DNA from: Stackebrandtia albiflava
GTDB taxonomy: Bacteria > Actinomycetota > Actinomycetes > Mycobacteriales > Micromonosporaceae
Assembly: GCF_007994225.1 (NCBI RefSeq)
Contig: NZ_VLLL01000007.1
Span: 429,686-466,703, forward strand
Length of the DNA: 37,018 bases
Reading direction: 5' to 3'
Numbering within the stretch: the stretch's first letter is position 1; the number at the start of each line of letters is the position of its first letter. Below are positions 33,817 through 37,018 of the stretch, piece by piece. The position numbers and the translations under genes are program-made. Under the pieces are notes generated by a model. It worked only from the letters and a program-made list of their open reading frames with translations, had not been told where the DNA came from and made no database searches.

Positions 33817-35107
33817 GCAGGGCTCCTCGGGGTGTGGCGGCGGCCGCGACGGGGGCGGGTGCCGGTGGGGCGACGGGTGTGACGCCGAACAGTTCCCGGT
33901 TCGGTCCCCGCACGGCGTGGCGGGCGAGCAGCCACCAGTTGGTGACGAGCAACACCAGGAGGATCGCGGTGAACGCGATGAACGAGGTCCACATCATGCC
34001 GATGCCGTTGTCGCTGACGGCCTCGGAGGTGCGTTGGACGCCGTAGATGATCCAGGGTTGTCGCCCCATCTCGCGGAACACCCACCCGGCGACGGCGGCG
34101 AGGAACGGCAGCGGCAGGGCCAGCCAGAAGACCGGCATCAGCCACCACAGCTTCGCGGGGAGCCGCCAGATCACCAGGGGCGAGGCGAACAACATGACCG
34201 GGCCGAAGAGCTCGGCGACCATCATCATGACGGTGAACGCGGCGAACAGGCCGGCCGGGAGCAGGTAGTCCCCCTGTCCGAACTGGGCGACGAGTTCCGC
34301 CTGCACGGCGTCGGCCTCGCCGCCGGAGGTGAGGGCGTCCAGTGACTTGGCGGGCTGGTTCTCGGTGACGATCCCGTACTGGGCCCACCCGGTGCCGAAC
34401 GCGGAGAGCAGGCCCACCATGCCGACCAGGTATCCCATCCGGAACGAGCGTACGAAGAACGCCTGATCGGGGGTCCGGCGGAACAGGTAGGCGGCGCTGA
34501 CGACGGTGAGGATGACGCCCCCGGCGGCCAGTGCGGCGCCGCAGATGTGACTGAACGCCATGATGGCGTTGGGGCTGGCGAACAGGGCCGCGGGGTCGAC
34601 GAGGTTGGCGCGGCCGTCGACGAGTTCGTAGCCGGTGGGGTCCTGCATGAACCCGTTGGCGACCAGCACCCAGAAGGCGGACGCGTACGCGGTGACGGCG
34701 ACCAGCCAGATCAGCAGGGTGTGGATCCATTCGGGGAGCCGGCCCCAGCCGAATATCCACAGTGCCAGGAACGTCGACTCGGCGACGAAGGCCACGAGCG
34801 TCTCCACGGCGAGCGGCACTCCGAGCACGTCTCCGGCCATGTGGGACAGACCGCTCCAGTTCGTGCCGAACTGGAACTCCATGATGATGCCCGAGGCGAT
34901 GCCCATGGCGTAGTTGATGACGTAGAGCATCCCCCAGTACCTGGTCATCCGGTACAGGAGTTCCCGTTTCCCGGGGTCGCGGGTCAGCAGCGCGCGGGTC
35001 TGGAGGATGACCAGCACGACCACCAGGCCCATGGTGACCATGACGAAGAGCCAGTGGATCGAGGTGGTGACGGCGAACTGCAACCGGGACAGGTCGAGGA
35101 CACTCAC
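33809..35107 (-). CDS. cydA: Cytochrome bd quinol oxidase subunit I
   Basis: This 432-residue haem-bearing subunit has about nine helices. H18 in TSIHWLFV corresponds to the haem ligand near the N-terminus of E. coli CydA, and AFSHICGAALAAGG supplies the second His. EMGRQPWIIYGVQRT is the conserved GRQPW region. The quinol-binding Q-loop is the short type, as usual in Gram-positives (about 430 residues total). The C-terminus is an Ala/Pro tail (PVAPPAPAPVAAAATP). GTG 35107 (VSVLDLSRLQF) is chosen since the family begins there and GGTGG lies upstream. It heads cydABDC. The promoter at 35146-35175 overlaps an inverted repeat next to a divergent padR gene, so repression by that regulator is likely. 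Confidence 0.95.
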   Translation of the reverse strand: MSVLDLSRLQFAVTTSIHWLFVMVTMGLVVVLVILQTRALLTRDPGKRELLYRMTRYWGMLYVINYAMGIASGIIMEFQFGTNWSGLSHMAGDVLGVPLAVETLVAFVAESTFLALWIFGWGRLPEWIHTLLIWLVAVTAYASAFWVLVANGFMQDPTGYELVDGRANLVDPAALFASPNAIMAFSHICGAALAAGGVILTVVSAAYLFRRTPDQAFFVRSFRMGYLVGMVGLLSAFGTGWAQYGIVTENQPAKSLDALTSGGEADAVQAELVAQFGQGDYLLPAGLFAAFTVMMMVAELFGPVMLFASPLVIWRLPAKLWWLMPVFWLALPLPFLAAVAGWVFREMGRQPWIIYGVQRTSEAVSDNGIGMMWTSFIAFTAILLVLLVTNWWLLARHAVRGPNRELFGVTPVAPPAPAPVAAAATPRGALHG

Positions 35108-35124
35108 GGCGCCACCACCAACAG

Positions 35125-35152
35125 GTAGGCTAGCAACATATCGAGAGCCTAC
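35125..35152. promoter_or_regulatory. Inverted repeat over the cydA promoter (candidate PadR operator)
   Basis: GTAGGCT-N14-AGCCTAC, with a second palindrome CTACATGTAG at 35149-35158. The right arm covers the -10 box of cydA. The motif TAGCAAC (35131-35137) inside it recurs, inverted, in the padR promoter (35219-35225). Confidence 0.5.
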
Positions 35153-35175
35153 ATGTAGACAGCCACAGTATGCAA
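35146..35175 (-). promoter_or_regulatory. Promoter of cydABDC
   Basis: Minus strand -35 TTGCAT (35170-35175), 18-nt spacer, -10 TAGGCT (35146-35151). The leader would be about 30 nt before GTG 35107. Confidence 0.5.
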
Positions 35176-35213
35176 GCCGGACGAGTGAGAGTGGCGACCA
35201 CCGCCGAATACCT

Positions 35214-35226
35214 GTAGCGTTGCTAC
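35214..35226 (+). promoter_or_regulatory. Inverted repeat at the padR start (autoregulatory operator candidate)
   Basis: GTAGC-GTT-GCTAC overlaps a -10-like TAGCGT (35215-35220), which ends 8 nt before the padR ATG at 35229. There is no ribosome site, so the transcript is probably leaderless and the repeat would cover its start. Confidence 0.45.
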
Positions 35227-35228
35227 CT

Positions 35229-35549
35229 ATGAAGGCCGATACGTTGCGCGGACACCTCGACGCCATGCTGCTGGCGGTCCTCGAATCCGAACCCCGCCAC
35301 GGCTACGCGATCATCGAAGCCCTCAAGGAACGCAGCGGCGGAACCCTCGACGTACCCACCGGCACCGTCTACCCGGCCCTTCGCCGCCTGGAACGCAACG
35401 GCTACCTACGCAGCAGTTGGAGCAACGTCGGCGGACGGGAACGCCGCACATACTCACTCACCGGATCCGGCACCCGGGAACTCGCCGCCCAACGCGGCCA
35501 GTGGCGGCAGACCGCCGACACCATCGGCGCCGTCCTCGGCACCGGCTGA
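35229..35549 (+). CDS. PadR-family transcriptional regulator
   Basis: This 106-residue protein is a PadR winged-helix domain of the small type. It has LRGHLDAMLLAVLESEPRHGYAIIEALKERSGGTLDVPTGTVYPALRRLERNGYLRSSW, where GTVYPALRRLE is the recognition helix, and the wing is GRERRTYSLTGSGTREL. A short C-terminal helix would form the dimer. PadR proteins repress neighbouring genes and release DNA on binding a ligand or drug. It is divergent from cydA, with inverted repeats over both promoters, and convergent with a membrane-protein gene whose stop lies 10 nt away; genes of that type often neighbour padR. Either or both could be targets. Confidence 0.93.
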   Translation: MKADTLRGHLDAMLLAVLESEPRHGYAIIEALKERSGGTLDVPTGTVYPALRRLERNGYLRSSWSNVGGRERRTYSLTGSGTRELAAQRGQWRQTADTIGAVLGTG

Positions 35550-35558
35550 CGACTCACG

Positions 35559-36260
35559 TCACGCGGGGGCCAACCGGTCCGCGTGGCCCGCCGTACGCAG
35601 GCACCGCCACGCCAACCACACCGCGACACCCGCGAACACCGGATGCGACAACCCCACCAGCAGACTGAACGGATCCGCGAACGGCTCGAAGCGGCCGTAC
35701 AGGACCATCAACGCCGCACCGGCGACCGTGAACAGCACCACCTTCGCCAGCATCGACCACGCCACCAGCTGCGCCAACCCCGTCCGGAAACGCAACGGGC
35801 TGAAACCGAACCCCATGGCCAACAGCAACACCACCGCCAGAAGGGACGCGCCCCAACCCACCACGTCCACCGCCTGCGACAGCAGGTACGTGTACTCCGG
35901 CGGCGACGCGACCGGCCCCACCGGCTCCGCGTTCGACCACTGGATCCGGCTCAACGTCTCCCCCACCGGGCCCGTCACCGCGAAGAAACCCAGGGCGAAC
36001 CGGGTCTGCCGGGCCGCCAACTCGACCTGGAACTCCCCCGCCAACTCCGCCGGCCTACCGAACTCCGCCACCGCGGCGGCCTCGGCCTCGGCGGCGGCCA
36101 TGCCGGACTCCCGGTAGCCGGCGGCGGCGTCGGACAACCCGTGCCGCACCTCACGCAGCATGTCCGCCTTCGCCCGGCGTGAGCCGTCCAGCCGGGCCGA
36201 CAGGTCGTCGACGAACCGTTCGACGAGGTCCCCGTCCGCCCCGTCACGCCGCGTGGACAT
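35559..36260 (-). CDS. Membrane protein with N-terminal HAAS/permease-prefix-like domain
   Basis: This 233-residue protein has a soluble helical N-terminus (about 8-75: LVERFVDDLSARLDGSRRAKADMLREVRHGLSDAAAGY...AAAVAEFGRPAELAGEFQ), which matches the HAAS/DUF1700 or permease-prefix type. About three to four membrane helices follow (FALGFFAV region, VDVVGWGASLLAVVLLLAMG, AWSMLAKVVLFTVAGAALMVL, PVFAGVAVWLAWRCL). Such proteins are often encoded with PadR regulators; here the padR gene is convergent instead of upstream. ATG 36260 is used because AAGGTGG lies 5 nt upstream; a GTG at 36284 is less good. Function unknown. Confidence 0.8.
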   Translation of the reverse strand: MSTRRDGADGDLVERFVDDLSARLDGSRRAKADMLREVRHGLSDAAAGYRESGMAAAEAEAAAVAEFGRPAELAGEFQVELAARQTRFALGFFAVTGPVGETLSRIQWSNAEPVGPVASPPEYTYLLSQAVDVVGWGASLLAVVLLLAMGFGFSPLRFRTGLAQLVAWSMLAKVVLFTVAGAALMVLYGRFEPFADPFSLLVGLSHPVFAGVAVWLAWRCLRTAGHADRLAPA

Positions 36261-36362
36261 ACGCACCACCTTCACTACCGGCACTCCCTCATGGATACCA
36301 GGGGCCGCGCGCCGGCACCATCGGGAGAAACCCTGAGACCTAGGTGAGCTCCCCCGGGCACG

Positions 36363-36397
36363 CCGACGGCCCCGCGGGCGGGCCGCGGGGCCGTCGG
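36363..36397 (-). terminator. Strong hairpin after the repeat protein
   Basis: Perfect 15-bp arms (36363-36377 and 36383-36397, starting CCGACGGCC) with a 5-nt loop, 23 nt past the stop at 36420. Confidence 0.75.
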
Positions 36398-36419
36398 TGT
36401 CAGAACGTCACGCCGGTCG

Positions 36420-36995
36420 TCAGGCGTTCGGGTTCATGTTGGTGCCCAGGCCGGGGTTCTGGGAGTTGTCGGTGTCGCCGTACTCGACGGTCTCCAGGTA
36501 CCCGTCACCGTCGGCGTCGGTCATCGTCACGTCCGCCACACCGTCCTCGTCCTGGTCGGTGATCACCGAGTCCACCAGGCCGTCGGCGTTGGCGTCCACC
36601 GCGTAGGTGTCCAACGCCCCGTCACCGTCGACATCGGTACCCACCGAGTCCACCAGACCATCGGCGTTGGTGTCGGCCGCGACCTGATCCACGTCACCGT
36701 CACCGTCCAGGTCGGTGTGCACCTCATCGATCAGACCGTCACCATCGACGTCGATCAACTGCGAATCCAGCACACCATCACCATCGGTGTCGGAGAACAA
36801 CTCCCCGTCGGCGGTCAACACCCCGTCGGCGACCCCGTCGTGATCCACATCGATGAAGGTCTCCTCACCGGCCACCGTCGTGGCGTCCTCGATACCATCA
36901 CCGTTGATGTCGAAGTAGTCACCCGACGCGTCATCCGCGGTGTAGTCGTCCTCCACCGGCTCATCCGTCGTCGTGTCCTCGAAACCGTCGCTCAT
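36420..36995 (-). CDS. Acidic protein of tandem D-x-D-x-D-G repeats (calcium-binding-like)
   Basis: This 191-residue protein is dominated by about ten copies of a unit of the form D-x-[DN]-x-D-G-x-x-D. The first two are spaced 20 residues (INGDGIED, VDHDGVAD), the third 14, and the rest 13: DVDGDGLIDEVHT, DLDGDGDVDQVAA, DTNADGLVDSVGT, DVDGDGALDTYAV, DANADGLVDSVIT and so on. The spacing of Asp residues is that of EF-hand or thrombospondin type 3 calcium loops. Unlike most such proteins it has no visible signal peptide, so it may be cytoplasmic or exported another way. The ATG at 36995 has AGGA 9 nt upstream; an in-frame start at 37013 is possible. Calcium binding is inferred. Confidence 0.78.
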   Translation of the reverse strand: MSDGFEDTTTDEPVEDDYTADDASGDYFDINGDGIEDATTVAGEETFIDVDHDGVADGVLTADGELFSDTDGDGVLDSQLIDVDGDGLIDEVHTDLDGDGDVDQVAADTNADGLVDSVGTDVDGDGALDTYAVDANADGLVDSVITDQDEDGVADVTMTDADGDGYLETVEYGDTDNSQNPGLGTNMNPNA

Positions 36996-37018
36996 CGCGC
37001 TTTCCTCTCCCATGTGGG

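Noticed and set aside
35559..36260. Treating the membrane protein as cotranscribed with padR, as usual for such pairs
   Set aside because: The two genes converge here, with stops 10 nt apart, so cotranscription is not possible.

Overview
The window is about 37 kb of dense, high-GC (roughly 70% by eye) actinobacterial chromosome. The evidence is GTG starts, TGA stops, overlapping GTGA/ATGA junctions, WXG-type proteins, a DUF1416/SseA pair, an LpqY-SugABC-type sugar importer, a cydABDC operon and a PPOX protein of the mycobacterial kind. A Glycomycetaceae or Micromonosporaceae-like organism would fit, but that placement is inference. There is no rRNA, tRNA, CRISPR array, transposase or phage gene.

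Layout. (1) 1-2289, plus strand: the end of a VWA-domain gene and a SWIM zinc-finger gene. (2) 2395-4396, minus: a small type VII (WXG) locus of three genes without secretion machinery. (3) 4819-5295: a SnoaL-like protein. (4) 5343-10552, minus: a LacI regulator followed by a four-gene ABC importer whose parts match the trehalose-recycling LpqY-SugA-SugB-SugC system. A sugar-isomerase-like TIM barrel gene is divergent from lacI (10697-11449) and a VOC protein follows. (5) 11996-13441: an archaeal-type AAA ATPase with a C-terminal PD-(D/E)XK nuclease domain, preceded by two operator-like repeats; then a putative lipoprotein. (6) 14358-19824, minus: three tandem secreted S8 (proteinase K-like) proteases, two with a C-terminal P domain. 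Each has its own terminator and a matching promoter of the form TTTACA-N17-TAC. (7) 20211-23862: an osmoprotectant ABC importer split into a minus-strand permease-permease-binding protein operon and a divergent ATPase gene. (8) 24892-26358, minus: sseA-sseC (thiosulfate sulfurtransferase and DUF1416), preceded by a 24-residue, apparently leaderless, cysteine-containing leader peptide. (9) 26444-28550, minus: a PPOX flavoprotein, a membrane-anchored proline-rich protein and a DinB/DUF664 protein. (10) 28696-35107, minus: cydA-cydB-cydD-cydC, tightly overlapped. The cydC reading frame continues without a stop into a CopC-like copper-binding domain that carries its own signal peptide. A PadR-type regulator is divergent from cydA, with inverted repeats on both promoters. 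(11) 35559-36995, minus: a PadR-associated-type membrane protein and an acidic protein made of about ten D-x-D-x-D-G calcium-binding-like repeats.

Most transcription units end in perfect GC-rich hairpins without a T-tract. Several genes have a TAGGNT or similar -10 box 6-8 nt before the start codon, which suggests leaderless transcripts. The observations most worth following are the CydC-CopC in-frame fusion, the matched promoters of the three proteases, the sulfur leader peptide, and the operator pairs in front of the AAA-nuclease gene and the PadR/cyd genes.
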